The notes below the pieces were generated by a model, which made no database searches, was not told where the DNA came from, and saw nothing but the letters and a program-made list of their open reading frames with translations. A DNA stretch of 64,000 nt from Halopseudomonas oceani. Its GTDB lineage: Bacteria > Pseudomonadota > Gammaproteobacteria > Pseudomonadales > Pseudomonadaceae. The position numbers and the translations under genes are program-made. Below, piece after piece: positions 1 to 10,827 of this stretch. Each line of letters opens with the position of its first letter. Position 1 is the first letter of the stretch. The stretch covers positions 1 through 64,000 of the forward strand of contig NZ_PPSK01000020.1 in NCBI RefSeq assembly GCF_002903165.1, given 5' to 3'.

Positions 1-192
1 CCCTAGCACCCTTGGATACTCAGCCAGTGCAAGCTCGATAGTCCTGTAAAGGGCGTCTAGATACTCTCGAATGAAAGGCCCCTTATCCACCATCAGAGGT
101 AATCCTTCATAGCTGCCATCCTGATACAGATGGAGATTGCTATTGGATGGATGACGACGAGGGTATCGAGGTTCTGGTAGATGATTAGACAT
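1..192 (-). CDS. Inovirus Gp2 / YagK-YfjJ-type protein, N-terminal part (3' end outside window)
   Basis: Only the first 64 codons are present; the gene leaves the window at base 1. The start chosen is the ATG at 190-192, with GGAG eight bases upstream. An in-frame ATG six bases earlier (196-198) sits too close to the GGAG. The visible text includes GPFIREYLDALYRTIELALA followed by EYPRVLG, which I recognise as the N-terminal signature of the inovirus Gp2 / YagK-YfjJ family. Members are found on filamentous-phage and satellite-type integrated elements and may have a replication-related role; function is otherwise poorly defined. The gene points away from tRNA-Pro and lies beyond that tRNA's 3' end, the usual insertion point for integrases, so it probably marks an integrated element. 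Family call is from memory of the motif. Confidence 0.6.
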   Translation of the reverse strand, partial: MSNHLPEPRYPRRHPSNSNLHLYQDGSYEGLPLMVDKGPFIREYLDALYRTIELALAEYPRVLG

Positions 193-198
193 GGTCAT

Positions 199-610
199 GA
201 CTCCATTACTAGGTGAAGGTCATAACCATTGCTCTGTATTTCTTTTTTTACTGCCCTCTCTTATACGGACCTTGAGAGAGTTGAGTGGTGCTGCGCTAAC
301 CCTACGGGTGAAGCACTAGACATAAAGCATAATACCCGTACCGCGAGACCAAGCGCTGACCAGCCAGTCAAGATGCAGTCAACTTACCAAGCTGGCGCAC
401 GGTTTTTGGTCGCGGGTAATTCCGGAGAAAAAGCATCACTCAGGAAGACCTCTAGCCCACATGCCAGACGACAGCGTTTACGGTCTCACCGGAAAATTCA
501 GAGACATTTTGCTGGTAGGGGTAAAAGTAGGGGTATTTTTTTAGGAACACATTCCGAACAGGCATAAAAAAATCCAACCACCGCTAAGTAGTTGGATTTT
601 CTATGTATTT
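199..610. other. Non-coding stretch between element gene and tRNA-Pro
   Basis: I see no convincing gene in these 400 bases. A 112-codon plus-strand frame (229-567) has no ribosome site and unremarkable composition. The stretch is of mixed base composition and holds a G-rich tandem motif (GTAGGGGTA, near 509-535). If an element has inserted at the tRNA 3' end, its integrase should be here, but none is present. Confidence 0.4.
566..600 (-). terminator. Rho-independent terminator after tRNA-Pro
   Basis: On the minus strand the arms AAATCCAAC and GTTGGATTT flank a 12-base loop and are followed by a run of seven T. It lies just past the tRNA 3' CCA. Confidence 0.75.
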
Positions 611-688
<78 letters not shown>

Positions 689-763
689 CGATGCTTCGAT
701 TTGTCTGCCGAAGCGGGTCGCATAATACATTAACTATCTGAAATGAGAAAGTTTTTTTTCGTA

Positions 764-1123
764 TCAGCGAACCCGAAGCACGTTAAGCACTTCTTCCAGC
801 TCAGCGATGGTCTGACGAATCAGTTGCTTGTACTGCGTAAGGTCTTCACGCGCTTCCTCACCGGACAGGCGCTGGCGCGCTCCACCGATAGTAAAACCCT
901 GGTCGTACAACAGCGCACGGATCTGGCGGATCATCAACACATCCTGACGCTGGTAATAACGCCGATTACCCCGGCGCTTGACTGGCGACAGCTGGGGGAA
1001 CTCCTGCTCCCAATAACGCAGAACATGAGGCTTGACTGCACACAACTCGCTCACTTCACCGATGGTGAAATAGCGCTTGCCGGGGATCGCCGGCAACTCG
1101 TCGTTATGGCTGGGTTCCAGCAT
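764..1123 (-). CDS. MerR-family transcriptional regulator next to ihfA
   Basis: A 119-residue DNA-binding protein. Residues ~18-85 form a MerR winged helix: [12 protein letters not shown] is the helix-turn-helix, then [11 protein letters not shown], then the wing RRGNRRYY. The protein ends with a short helical tail ([12 protein letters not shown]) and has no cysteine-rich effector domain, so no metal or drug ligand can be inferred. The start at 1123 overlaps the end of ihfA by 20 bases, implying translational coupling. In P. aeruginosa the same gene sits between himA (ihfA) and tRNA-Pro. The target regulon is unknown to me. Confidence 0.9.
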   Translation of the reverse strand: MLEPSHNDELPAIPGKRYFTIGEVSELCAVKPHVLRYWEQEFPQLSPVKRRGNRRYYQRQDVLMIRQIRALLYDQGFTIGGARQRLSGEEAREDLTQYKQLIRQTIAELEEVLNVLRVR

Positions 1124-1406
1124 ACGCTTCTACTCGTGCCTTCAGTTTTTGTCCTGGACGAAAGGTCACCACACGTCTGGCGGTGATTGGAATCTCTTCG
1201 CCGGTCTTGGGATTACGGCCGGGGCGCTGACGCTTATCGCGCAGATCGAAGTTGCCGAATCCCGACAGCTTCACCTGTTCATTGGTCTCGAGTGCATTAC
1301 GAATTTCTTCGAAAAACAACTCGACCAACTCTTTGGCTTCGCGCTTGTTGAACCCTAACTCTTCGTACAGCCGCTCAGCCATTTCCGCTTTTGTCAGAGC
1401 CCCCAT
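1104..1406 (-). CDS. ihfA: Integration host factor subunit alpha
   Basis: A 100-residue HU/IHF-fold nucleoid protein. It pairs with IHF-beta, bends DNA sharply at specific sites, and assists sigma-54 promoters, recombination and replication. Seen directly: N-terminal [18 protein letters not shown], the [20 protein letters not shown] stretch that forms the DNA-contacting arm, and the [12 protein letters not shown] loop with the intercalating proline. Length equals the family norm. It is the distal gene of the thrS-infC-rpmI-rplT-pheS-pheT-ihfA series, starting five bases after pheT, and overlaps the MerR gene downstream. Confidence 0.97.
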   Translation of the reverse strand: MGALTKAEMAERLYEELGFNKREAKELVELFFEEIRNALETNEQVKLSGFGNFDLRDKRQRPGRNPKTGEEIPITARRVVTFRPGQKLKARVEAYAGTQP

Positions 1407-1411
1407 TTGAC

Positions 1412-3790
1412 CTATTTCCTTAGTGTGGCGTTGAACCCTTGCTCCAAGGACTGCAGCACTCTGTCCATGACAGCATTCACCTCGTCATCAGTAAGAGTGC
1501 GTGACGAATCCTGCAACGTCAAGCCAATTGCCATGCTTTTTCTATGCGGATCAATACCTTTGCCTTCATACACGTCAAACAACCTGAGGTTTTTGAGGTG
1601 AGCTCCGGCTTCCGCACGAATACAGCTCAGCAAATCATCGGCCAGCACATCACGATCCACCACCAGCGCTATATCCCGTCTGACTTCAGGGTAGCGGGAC
1701 AATTCCGCAAAGCGCGGCAGCAAGCCCTGGCAAATTTTTGCCAATGCCAACTCGAACACAAAAACCGGGCCGTTAAGGTCAAGATCAGCAGCCAGCTGCG
1801 GGTGCAGCGCACCGACAAGACCCACCTGCTCATCGCCATTAAGAATGCACGCTGACTGCCCCGGATGCAGCGCCGGATGCTCTACCGGTGCGAAGCGGAA
1901 GCTGACGCCCGCGGCACTCTGCGCCAGGATGGCTTCGACATCCGCCTTGATATCAAAGAAGTCGATCTTCTCTGCACCGTTGGCCCAACCCTCGGGCTGA
2001 CGGGCGCCGGTGGCAATACCAGAGAGCATGACTTCCTGCCGCAGACCCTCTGCGCAGGGAATGAAGCGTTGGCCGCTCTCAAACAGACGCACCCGGCCTT
2101 GCTGGCGGTTCTGGTTGTACTGCACCGCCTTGCTCAGACCCGGCCATAGCGAGGGACGCATGACAGCCATATCGCTCGAGATCGGGTTGGCCAGCGCCAG
2201 TGGTTCGATACTCGGCTCAAACTGCTTGCTCAGACCCGGCTCGATGAAGCTGTAGGTAATGGCTTCATGGTAGCCACGAGCAACCAACAGACGTCGCAGC
2301 GCAGGCAGCTCACCACGCACCTCTGGCTTGCCAGCCAGGGTCAGGGCAGCCGTCGGCGCACTAACCGGCAGACGGTTGTAGCCGTAAAGCCGGGCCAGTT
2401 CCTCAATCAAATCCACCTCGATGCCGATGTCAAACCGGTGACTCGGCACGTCGATTTTCCACTGGCCATCAGCAATAGCACTAACGCCTAGACCCAGGCC
2501 AGTAAGGTAGCCAACCACATCACTCTCGCTCATCTGCATGCCGAGCATCTGTGCAATGCGATCCTTGCGCAAAGTGATCTGCTTCAGTGTAGGAAGCGCC
2601 CCCTGTTCTACTGCCTCGATAACCGGACCCGGCTCACCACCGACGATCTCGAGGATCAGTGCGGTAGCGCGCTCGATAGCTTCGCGCTGCAGCTGCCAGT
2701 CAACGCCACGCTCGAAGCGGTGCGAGGAATCAGTGTGCAAGCCGTAACCACGCGCCTTGCCAGCAATGGCAATGGTGTCGAAGAAAGCGCTTTCCAGGAA
2801 CAGATCCCGCGTGCCCTCACTAACGCCACTATGTTCGCCACCCATGATGCCAGCCATGGCCAGCGGACGCTCGTGGTCCGCAATCACCAGAGTGTCGGCG
2901 CGCAGGCTGATTTCCTGGCCATCGAGCAGCACCAGTTTTTCACCCTCTTCCGCCATGCGAACACGAATACCGCCCTTGATCTCGGCCAGATCGAAGGCGT
3001 GCATCGGCTGCCCCAGCTCGAGCATCACGTAGTTGGTGATATCGACAACCGCGTCAATGCTGCGAATATCGCTGCGACGCAGACGCTCAACCATCCACAG
3101 CGGCGTTGGGCGTGACAGATCAACGTTGCGAATAACACGCCCCACATAACGCGGGCAGGCGTCCGCAGCCTGGAGCTCAACCGGGCGCACCTCGTCGTGC
3201 ACGGCCGCCACAGGCTCAACCTTGATGCGAGCAACCGCAGCGCCGTAGTTGGCACCCACTTCGCGGGCCAGACCGGCGATAGACAAGCAATCGCCACGGT
3301 TCGGCGTCAGATCCACTTCAATGATGGCATCATCGAGACCAAGGTACTCGCGCACGCTTTGGCCGGTCGGGGCATCTTGAGGCAGTTCGTACAGGCCGTC
3401 GTGGTCTTCAGAAATCTGCAGTTCAGCGGCGGAGCACAGCATGCCGAATGACTCGACACCACGCAGCTTCGCCTTCTTGATTTTGAAGTCCTCGCCCAGC
3501 ACTGCGCCAACCATGGCGAACGGGATTTTGATGCCGGCTCGCGCATTCGGCGCGCCGCAGACCACCTGAAACTCCTCACTGCCATTGCTGACGCGGCACA
3601 CCCGCAGCTTGTCGGCATCGGGGTGCTGCTCGGCACTGAGAATCTCGCCCACCACAACGCCGGAGAACTCACCGGCTGCCGGGGTGACGCTGTCTACTTC
3701 GAGTCCGGTCATGGACAGGCGCGCTACCAGGTCGTCGCGAGAGACCTCAGGGTTTACCCAGGTGCGCAGCCACTGTTCACTGAATTTCAT
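1412..3790 (-). CDS. pheT: Phenylalanine-tRNA ligase beta subunit
   Basis: A 792-residue subunit of the alpha2-beta2 enzyme that charges tRNA-Phe. Domains read in order: N-terminal B1 and tRNA-binding (EMAP/OB-like) region (~1-150, with [19 protein letters not shown]), B3/B4 region carrying the editing site that hydrolyses Tyr-tRNA-Phe (~200-400), B5 (~400-475), catalytic-like B6/B7 core, and the C-terminal ferredoxin-fold anticodon-binding domain ([18 protein letters not shown] onward). The ATG at 3790 has AGGAA upstream. It follows pheS closely (39 bases) and is the normal pheST operon partner. Confidence 0.97.
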   Translation of the reverse strand: MKFSEQWLRTWVNPEVSRDDLVARLSMTGLEVDSVTPAAGEFSGVVVGEILSAEQHPDADKLRVCRVSNGSEEFQVVCGAPNARAGIKIPFAMVGAVLGEDFKIKKAKLRGVESFGMLCSAAELQISEDHDGLYELPQDAPTGQSVREYLGLDDAIIEVDLTPNRGDCLSIAGLAREVGANYGAAVARIKVEPVAAVHDEVRPVELQAADACPRYVGRVIRNVDLSRPTPLWMVERLRRSDIRSIDAVVDITNYVMLELGQPMHAFDLAEIKGGIRVRMAEEGEKLVLLDGQEISLRADTLVIADHERPLAMAGIMGGEHSGVSEGTRDLFLESAFFDTIAIAGKARGYGLHTDSSHRFERGVDWQLQREAIERATALILEIVGGEPGPVIEAVEQGALPTLKQITLRKDRIAQMLGMQMSESDVVGYLTGLGLGVSAIADGQWKIDVPSHRFDIGIEVDLIEELARLYGYNRLPVSAPTAALTLAGKPEVRGELPALRRLLVARGYHEAITYSFIEPGLSKQFEPSIEPLALANPISSDMAVMRPSLWPGLSKAVQYNQNRQQGRVRLFESGQRFIPCAEGLRQEVMLSGIATGARQPEGWANGAEKIDFFDIKADVEAILAQSAAGVSFRFAPVEHPALHPGQSACILNGDEQVGLVGALHPQLAADLDLNGPVFVFELALAKICQGLLPRFAELSRYPEVRRDIALVVDRDVLADDLLSCIRAEAGAHLKNLRLFDVYEGKGIDPHRKSMAIGLTLQDSSRTLTDDEVNAVMDRVLQSLEQGFNATLRK

Positions 3791-3829
3791 TATCGATTCC
3801 TGCTGTCAAAAGGGTTGCGGGTGCGGCGC

Positions 3830-4889
<1,060 letters not shown>

Positions 4890-4941
4890 CATTGACGTTG
4901 CCAGCCGCGCCCGAGGGCGCGGTGATTGTCGTAACGAGGGC

Positions 4942-5298
4942 TTAAGCCAGGCTAGCCTTTGCTTTTTCGACAATCGCGGTAAACGCCGCTTTTTCGTTCA
5001 CGGCCAGATCGGCCAGAACCTTACGATCGATCTCGACGGACGCCTTTTTCAGGCCAGCGATCAGGCGGCTGTAAGACAGACCGTTCTGACGAGCACCAGC
5101 GTTGATACGGGCAATCCACAGCGCGCGGAACTGACGCTTACGCTGCTTGCGGTCACGATATGCGTACTGACCAGCTTTGATAACCGCTTGCTTGGCAACG
5201 CGGAACACGCGTGAACGCGCACCGTAGTAACCTTTAGCCAGCTTGAGAACTTTCTTGTGACGCTTGCGCGCCATGACACCACGTTTTACACGAGCCAT
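4942..5298 (-). CDS. rplT: 50S ribosomal protein L20
   Basis: A 118-residue, strongly basic 23S rRNA-binding protein required early in large-subunit assembly. It begins [20 protein letters not shown] and contains the family hallmark [19 protein letters not shown]. Length is typical. RBS GAGGAAG is seven to eight bases before the ATG. It lies 31 bases after rpmI. In enteric bacteria L20 represses rpmI-rplT translation by binding a leader RNA; I cannot confirm the pseudoknot here by eye. Confidence 0.98.
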   Translation of the reverse strand: MARVKRGVMARKRHKKVLKLAKGYYGARSRVFRVAKQAVIKAGQYAYRDRKQRKRQFRALWIARINAGARQNGLSYSRLIAGLKKASVEIDRKVLADLAVNEKAAFTAIVEKAKASLA

Positions 5299-5329
5299 TG
5301 CTTTCTTCCTCTAACCTGTACCTTGATGA

Positions 5330-5524
5330 TTAACGCAGACGCAGCATGCGCTCGACTTTTTGGACATCAGCAGCATTCAGCTGCGAAGTGCCGCGAAGTT
5401 GACGCTTACGCTTGGTGCTCATCTTGGTCAGGATGTGGCTTTTGAAAGCATGCTTGTGCTTGATGCCGTTCCCGGTTTTCTTGAAGCGCTTAGCAGCGCC
5501 ACTTTTGGTCTTCATCTTTGCCAT
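5330..5524 (-). CDS. rpmI: 50S ribosomal protein L35
   Basis: A 64-residue basic ribosomal protein with the family start [20 protein letters not shown] and end [20 protein letters not shown] is nine bases before the ATG. It lies between infC (61-base gap, the usual place of the L20 control site) and rplT. Function is structural, in the large subunit. Confidence 0.98.
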   Translation of the reverse strand: MAKMKTKSGAAKRFKKTGNGIKHKHAFKSHILTKMSTKRKRQLRGTSQLNAADVQKVERMLRLR

Positions 5525-5585
5525 GTTCAGTTACTCCAAATTGAAGTGCATCAAATAATCGCAAGGCCTGGCGTTGCCCTGGAGA

Positions 5586-6131
5586 TTACTTTTTCTTTTT
5601 GGGGGCGATGACCATCATCAGCTGACGACCTTCCATCTTCGGGTGCTGTTCCACGGTGCCGTATTCAAGCAGGTCGTTTTCGACCCGTTTCAACAGCTCC
5701 ATGCCCAGCTCCTGATGGGCCATTTCGCGACCACGGAATCGCAACGATACCTTGGCCTTGTCCCCTTCAGAGAGGAAACGAATCAGGTTGCGAAGCTTGA
5801 CCTGATAGTCACCCTCTTCCGTCCCTGGACGAAACTTGATTTCCTTGATCTGAATCTGCTTCTGATTCTTGCGCGCTGCGGCCTGCTGTTTCTTCTTTTC
5901 GAAGATGTGCTTGCCGTAGTCCATGATGCGGCACACAGGTGGCGCCGCATCGGGAGAGATTTCAACCAGGTCCAGCTTGACTTCTTCAGCTGCGGCCATT
6001 GCTTCCTGAATGGATACGATGCCGATCTGCTCGCCATCTGCACCAATCAGGCGCACTTCGCGCGCCGTGATATTTTCGTTAATCGGCGGGCGTTGTGCGG
6101 CTCTTTTGTCTTGTCTCATCTCGCGTTTAAT
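5586..6131 (-). CDS. infC: Translation initiation factor IF-3, AUU start
   Basis: A 181-residue factor that binds the 30S subunit, prevents premature 50S joining and checks the initiator tRNA-start codon pairing. The start is taken as the rare ATT at 6129-6131 ([11 protein letters not shown]), with GGAG eight bases upstream and only two bases after the thrS stop. The first ATG (6119) is four codons later with no ribosome site. An AUU start conserved in infC lets IF-3 limit its own synthesis, since IF-3 discriminates against non-canonical starts. The N domain includes [13 protein letters not shown]; the C domain ends [14 protein letters not shown]. Confidence 0.95.
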   Translation of the reverse strand: MKREMRQDKRAAQRPPINENITAREVRLIGADGEQIGIVSIQEAMAAAEEVKLDLVEISPDAAPPVCRIMDYGKHIFEKKKQQAAARKNQKQIQIKEIKFRPGTEEGDYQVKLRNLIRFLSEGDKAKVSLRFRGREMAHQELGMELLKRVENDLLEYGTVEQHPKMEGRQLMMVIAPKKKK

Positions 6132-6133
6132 CT

Positions 6134-8059
6134 TTATTGCTCCGAATTCGGGCGGCCTCGTTGTGCCACAGCGCGAGATAGGAAATCAGCGAACTCGGTT
6201 ACAGTCATTGAACCCAGATCTTTACCCTCTCGCGTGCGCACGGCCACGGTGTGCGACTCGACTTCCCGATCACCTACAACCAGCAGGTAGGGAGTCTTGT
6301 GCAAAGTATGCTCGCGGATTTTAAAGCCGATCTTCTCGTTTCTCAAGTCCGCAACCACTCTATACCCCATATCCTTCAGGGATTTCTCGACTTCACTGCA
6401 GAATTCGGCCTGATTATCGGTGATATTCAGTACCGCCGCCTGCGTCGGCGCCAGCCACGCCGGGAAGTCACCGGCGTAATGTTCGATCAGAATACCGATG
6501 AAGCGCTCGAACGAACCCAAGATCGCGCGATGCAGCATGACCGGCGTTTTGCGCGCACCATCTTCGGCAACATATTGAGCACCCAGACGGCCTGGCAGCA
6601 TAAAGTCCAGCTGCAGCGTACCGCACTGCCAGACACGACCGATACAGTCACGCAGGGAAAATTCGATCTTCGGACCATAGAATGCGCCCTCGCCCGGCTG
6701 CAGCTCCCACTTCAAACCCGCCTCGTTCAGCGCATCTTCCAGCCCCTGCTCTGCACGATCCCACAGAGCATCGTCACCAACACGACTTTCCGGACGAGTG
6801 GACAGTTTCAGCTCAACGTCATCGAAGCCGAAGTCTTTGTACACCTGCAGGGTCAGCGCAATGAAATCACTCGCTTCTTGCTTAACCTGCTCATCAGTAC
6901 AGAAGATGTGCGCATCGTCCTGGGTAAAGCCACGCACGCGCATCAGGCCGTGCAACGAACCGGACGGCTCATTGCGATGACAGGAGCCGAACTCGGCCAG
7001 ACGCAGCGGCAGCTCGCGGTAGCTCTTGAGACCCTGATTGAATACCTGGATGTGGCACGGGCAGTTCATCGGCTTGACCGCGTAATCACGGCTTTCCGAC
7101 TCAGTGGTGAACATGTTCGCCCCGTAGTGCTCCCAGTGCCCGGAGCGCTCCCAGAGCACGCGATCAACCACCTGCGGCGTCTTGATCTCTTTATAACCGG
7201 CACCCAGCTGGACATTGCGCATGTACTGCTCAAGCACCTGATAGATAGACCAGCCGTTGGGGTGCCAGAACACCATACCCGGCGCTTCTTCCTGGGTGTG
7301 GAACAGGTCCAGACGCTTGCCGATCTTGCGGTGATCGCGCTTCTCAGCCTCTTCCATGCGCTGGATATAGGCTGCCAGCTGCTTCTTGTCCGCCCAGGCA
7401 GTACCGTAGATACGCTGCAACTGCTCGTTCTTGGCATCGCCGCGCCAGTAGGCACCAGAGATACGGGTCAGCTTGAAGGCTTTCAGGAAACGCGTATTCG
7501 GCACGTGCGGGCCACGGCACATGTCGACATATTCTTCGTGGTAGTACAGACCCATAGCCTTCTCGTCCGGCATATCCTCTACCAGACGCAGCTTGTACTC
7601 TTCGCCACGGGACTCAAACACCTTGATGACCTCGTCGCGCGGGGTCACTTTCTTGATCACGTCGTAATTGGTGTCGATCAGCTCAGCCATGCGCTTTTCA
7701 ATAGCGGCCATATCTTCCGGCGTAAAGGGACGCTCAAAGGAAATATCGTAATAGAAGCCGTCATCAATAACCGGACCAATAACCATCTTGGCGCTCGGAT
7801 ACAGCTGCTTGACTGCATGACCCACCAGGTGAGCACAGGAGTGGCGAATAATCTCGACCCCTTCCTCATCTTTGGCAGTAATGATCTGCAGCGTTGCGTC
7901 CTGCTCAATCAGGTCACAAGCGTCTACCAGGCGACCGTTGACCTTGCCGGCGATCGTCGCCTTGGCAAGACCAGCACCAATGGACTGCGCAACATCTGCA
8001 ACGGAAACGGGGTTTTCAAAAACGCGCTGACTGCCGTCAGGAAGAGTGATTACGGGCAT
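6134..8059 (-). CDS. thrS: Threonine-tRNA ligase
   Basis: A 641-residue class II synthetase, of typical length. Regions: TGS domain (~1-62), the N2 editing domain with the [10 protein letters not shown] motif and [10 protein letters not shown] that removes mischarged serine, a catalytic core with [15 protein letters not shown] (zinc ligand cysteine) and [20 protein letters not shown] (motif 2), and a C-terminal anticodon-binding domain. The ATG at 8059 has AAGGAG eight bases upstream. It is first in the translation operon. The 180-base leader holds a small stem (GCACC/GGTGC, 8182-8197); thrS leaders in other bacteria carry operator stem-loops that mimic tRNA-Thr, but I cannot show that here. 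Confidence 0.98.
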   Translation of the reverse strand: MPVITLPDGSQRVFENPVSVADVAQSIGAGLAKATIAGKVNGRLVDACDLIEQDATLQIITAKDEEGVEIIRHSCAHLVGHAVKQLYPSAKMVIGPVIDDGFYYDISFERPFTPEDMAAIEKRMAELIDTNYDVIKKVTPRDEVIKVFESRGEEYKLRLVEDMPDEKAMGLYYHEEYVDMCRGPHVPNTRFLKAFKLTRISGAYWRGDAKNEQLQRIYGTAWADKKQLAAYIQRMEEAEKRDHRKIGKRLDLFHTQEEAPGMVFWHPNGWSIYQVLEQYMRNVQLGAGYKEIKTPQVVDRVLWERSGHWEHYGANMFTTESESRDYAVKPMNCPCHIQVFNQGLKSYRELPLRLAEFGSCHRNEPSGSLHGLMRVRGFTQDDAHIFCTDEQVKQEASDFIALTLQVYKDFGFDDVELKLSTRPESRVGDDALWDRAEQGLEDALNEAGLKWELQPGEGAFYGPKIEFSLRDCIGRVWQCGTLQLDFMLPGRLGAQYVAEDGARKTPVMLHRAILGSFERFIGILIEHYAGDFPAWLAPTQAAVLNITDNQAEFCSEVEKSLKDMGYRVVADLRNEKIGFKIREHTLHKTPYLLVVGDREVESHTVAVRTREGKDLGSMTVTEFADFLSRAVAQRGRPNSEQ

Positions 8060-8202
8060 ATGCCGCTCCTTCTCAGTGGTGACCCCTACGCAAGGCCACG
8101 TGATGGATGAACCGCTCCGGCAACTCGCTGCAGTCGGACCGGCATCACGATTGCCGGCAGCCCTTTCAGGCTACTGCAGAAGCACCTTAAGCGGTGCAGA
8201 AA

Positions 8203-8232
8203 GAAAAAAACCCGGCCACAGGGACCGGGTTT
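8203..8232 (-). terminator. Terminator after tRNA-Val
   Basis: On the minus strand AACCCGG and CCGGGTT form a stem around a short loop, followed by a run of T. It lies directly after the tRNA-Val CCA end and upstream of the thrS leader. Confidence 0.8.
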
Positions 8233-8238
8233 CTAATT

Positions 8239-8315
8239 TGGTAGGCACGATTGGATTCGAACCAACGACCCCCACCATGTCAAGGTGGTGCTCTAACCAA
8301 CTGAGCTACGTGCCT
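8239..8315 (-). tRNA. tRNA-Val (GAC)
   Basis: A 77-base cloverleaf with acceptor AGGCACG/CGTGCCT, D-arm GCTCAGTTGGTTAGAGC, anticodon stem-loop CCACC-TTGACAT-GGTGG giving anticodon GAC, and T-loop TTCGAAT. The discriminator A and CCA are encoded. A near-consensus promoter lies 14 bases upstream, and a terminator follows, so it is an independent single-tRNA transcript between uvrB and thrS. Confidence 0.96.
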
Positions 8316-8328
8316 GCGATGGAGGCGA

Positions 8329-8357
8329 ACTTTACGCACCTCCTTTTGCACTGTCAA
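8329..8357 (-). promoter_or_regulatory. Sigma-70 promoter of tRNA-Val
   Basis: On the minus strand a perfect -35 TTGACA (8352-8357), a 17-base spacer and -10 TAAAGT (8329-8334) lie 14 bases before the mature tRNA 5' end. Confidence 0.8.
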
Positions 8358-8482
8358 CCACTAAGTCACTGAAAACCTGAAAAAAGCTTGAATCAGCGAC
8401 ATGGCGATCAACAAACGACCAACGCCTGATTATTCTTTGCCCAAATCGCTCAAATAACGCACAAAAACCCTGTAAGCCCGAT

Positions 8483-10492
8483 TCAGACCTGCATCAGTTG
8501 ATCGCGCAATTTCTGAATCTGATCGCGCAACTGAGCCGCTGACTCAAACTCCAGATCACGCGCATGCTGGAACATTTTCTCTTCCAGCTCGCCAATGCGC
8601 TTGGTGATCTCGCCCGGCGTCCGCGGCGCAGAATACCCCGCCCCCTCTTCTGCCACCTTTTGCTGGCGGCGACGACCACTGCGGCTGCCAGGCACAACAG
8701 CGCCTTCAAGAATATCTGCCACACTTTTGGTAACGCCCCGTGGCGTAATGCCGTGCTCTTTATTGAAGCTGATCTGCTTCTCACGACGCCGCTCGGTTTC
8801 ACCGATTGCGCGCTCCATCGATCCGGTAATACGGTCGGCGTAGAGAATGGCCTTGCCGTTGAGGTTTCGCGCCGCCCGGCCGATGGTCTGGATCAGCGAG
8901 CGCTCGGAGCGCAGAAAGCCCTCCTTGTCCGCGTCCAGAATCGCAACCAGCGACACCTCCGGCATGTCCAACCCCTCGCGCAGCAGGTTAATCCCTACCA
9001 GCACATCAAAAGCACCAGTACGCAGGTCACGAATAATCTCTACCCGCTCCACAGTGTCGATATCCGAGTGAAGGTAGCGCACGCGCACGCCGTGATCACC
9101 TAGATAGTCCGTCAGATCCTCGGCCATTCGCTTGGTCAGCGTGGTGACCAGCACCCGCTCTTCCTTATCTACCCGCAGACGAATCTCGGACAGCAGATCA
9201 TCAACCTGGGTCGTCGCCGGGCGTACCTCAATCTGTGGATCAACCAGACCGGTTGGCCGCACCACCTGTTCAACCACCCGACCGGCATGCGCCTCTTCAT
9301 AAGGGCCGGGTGTGGCCGAAACGAAGATGGTCTGTGGCGAGATCGCCTCCCACTCGTCGAAACGCATCGGCCGGTTGTCCAATGCCGAAGGCAAGCGGAA
9401 GCCGTAGTCGACCAGGGTTTCCTTACGCGAGCGGTCGCCCTTATACATCGCCCCCACCTGCGGCACCGACACGTGGGATTCGTCAATGATCAGCAAGGCG
9501 TTTTGCGGTAGATAATCGAACAGCGTTGGCGGCGGCGCGCCCGGCTCACGACCAGACAAATAGCGCGAGTAGTTCTCGATGCCGTTGCAGTAACCCAGCT
9601 CCAGAATCATCTCCAGATCGAACCGGGTGCGCTGCTCCAGGCGCTGCATTTCAACCAGCTTATTCTGTTCTTTCAGCACCGCCAGACGTTCTTCCAGCTC
9701 AACCTTGATATGTTCCACGGCCTCAAGCAACTTCTCACGAGGCGTCACATAATGGCTTTTAGGATAAACAGTTACACGCGGAACCTTACGTAAAACTTCA
9801 CCAGTAAGCGGATCAAAAAAGCTGATGGTTTCGACCTCATCATCGAAGAGTTCGATACGAATCGCTTCGAGGTCGGATTCAGCCGGGAAGATGTCAATCA
9901 CATCGCCACGCACCCGGTACGTCGCGCGAGCCAGCTCCATGTCGTTGCGGGTGTACTGCAACTCGGCAAGCCGCCGCAGCAGAGTACGCTGATCCACCCG
10001 ATCACCACGGTCGACGTGCAGCACCATGCGCAGGTAGGACTCGGGGTCACCCAGACCATAAATAGCAGAGACCGTCGCCACGATGATGGCGTCAGGCCGC
10101 TCCATCAGCGCCTTGGTGGCCGACAACCGCATTTGCTCAATGTGATCGTTGATGGAGGCGTCTTTCTCGATATAGGTATCGGACGAAGGCACATAGGCTT
10201 CCGGCTGATAGTAGTCGTAGTAGGAAACGAAATACTCGACCGAGTTATTCGGGAAGAACTCCTTGAACTCACCATACAGCTGCGCAGCCAGCGTCTTGTT
10301 TGGCGCCATGATGATGGCTGGCCGCTGCACGTTCTGAATGACATTGGCAATCGTGAAGGTCTTGCCGGACCCGGTCACACCCAGCAGGGTCTGGTGCGAC
10401 AGTCCCGCCTCAAGCCCCTCTACCAGCTGAGCAATCGCCACCGGCTGATCTCCCGCCGGTTCAAAGCGGGTTTGCAGATTGAACTGATCCAT
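8483..10492 (-). CDS. uvrB: Excinuclease ABC subunit B
   Basis: A 669-residue helicase-fold subunit of the nucleotide excision repair nuclease. It receives damaged DNA from UvrA, verifies the lesion and recruits UvrC. Seen: Walker A GVTGSGKT at residues ~38-45, the beta-hairpin region [20 protein letters not shown] that inserts between strands, DEAD-like IIDESHVS, helicase motif QTIGRAARN, and a C-terminal UVR motif ([20 protein letters not shown]). The start [17 protein letters not shown] at 10492 fits the family; upstream in-frame codons to 10531 have no matching sequence. GAGG is nine bases upstream. No clear LexA box was recognised. Confidence 0.97.
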   Translation of the reverse strand: MDQFNLQTRFEPAGDQPVAIAQLVEGLEAGLSHQTLLGVTGSGKTFTIANVIQNVQRPAIIMAPNKTLAAQLYGEFKEFFPNNSVEYFVSYYDYYQPEAYVPSSDTYIEKDASINDHIEQMRLSATKALMERPDAIIVATVSAIYGLGDPESYLRMVLHVDRGDRVDQRTLLRRLAELQYTRNDMELARATYRVRGDVIDIFPAESDLEAIRIELFDDEVETISFFDPLTGEVLRKVPRVTVYPKSHYVTPREKLLEAVEHIKVELEERLAVLKEQNKLVEMQRLEQRTRFDLEMILELGYCNGIENYSRYLSGREPGAPPPTLFDYLPQNALLIIDESHVSVPQVGAMYKGDRSRKETLVDYGFRLPSALDNRPMRFDEWEAISPQTIFVSATPGPYEEAHAGRVVEQVVRPTGLVDPQIEVRPATTQVDDLLSEIRLRVDKEERVLVTTLTKRMAEDLTDYLGDHGVRVRYLHSDIDTVERVEIIRDLRTGAFDVLVGINLLREGLDMPEVSLVAILDADKEGFLRSERSLIQTIGRAARNLNGKAILYADRITGSMERAIGETERRREKQISFNKEHGITPRGVTKSVADILEGAVVPGSRSGRRRQQKVAEEGAGYSAPRTPGEITKRIGELEEKMFQHARDLEFESAAQLRDQIQKLRDQLMQV

Positions 10493-10827
10493 CGATCCAG
10501 ACCTCACACATTCACGACAATCGGCCATCATACCCGACCAACCTGGATGATGCCCTGCCCGAGCGTCAGTGACGGCAGCACCGTCCCGAGCGTCAGCAAT
10601 GCAGCTGCAGATCTGCCGGCAACGGGCGCGGCAAAAAGAAGCACTGTGCAGCGGGAACCCGATTGGAGTTATGCGATCAGTTCCTTATAATGAACGGCCG
10701 CTAAGATGGCACTGAACCACCCCGTTGGCGGAGTGCAGCACCCCTTCCGCCACCTTAAATGGCAACAGTGCTATCCCCTGGCATAGCCCGACACCCTACA
10801 TTCACCTGTATCGAGTTTGCCCATATC
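10493..10827. other. Divergent intergenic region uvrB / aminotransferase
   Basis: 335 bases without a gene. It holds the start regions of both flanking genes, a near-consensus plus-strand promoter at 10663-10691 and, in the resulting leader, a stem TGGCGGA/TCCGCCA (about 10723-10752). No other structure was recognised. Confidence 0.5.
10663..10691 (+). promoter_or_regulatory. Sigma-70 promoter of the aminotransferase gene
   Basis: TTGGAG (10663-10668), 17-base spacer, consensus TATAAT (10686-10691). It would give a leader of about 130 bases before the ATG at 10828. Confidence 0.75.

Noticed and set aside
229..567. 112-codon frame next to tRNA-Pro
   Set aside because: No ribosome site and no family similarity; crosses into the tRNA terminator region.
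6251..8110. 619-codon frame opposite thrS
   Set aside because: Antisense shadow of thrS; no recognisable protein features.
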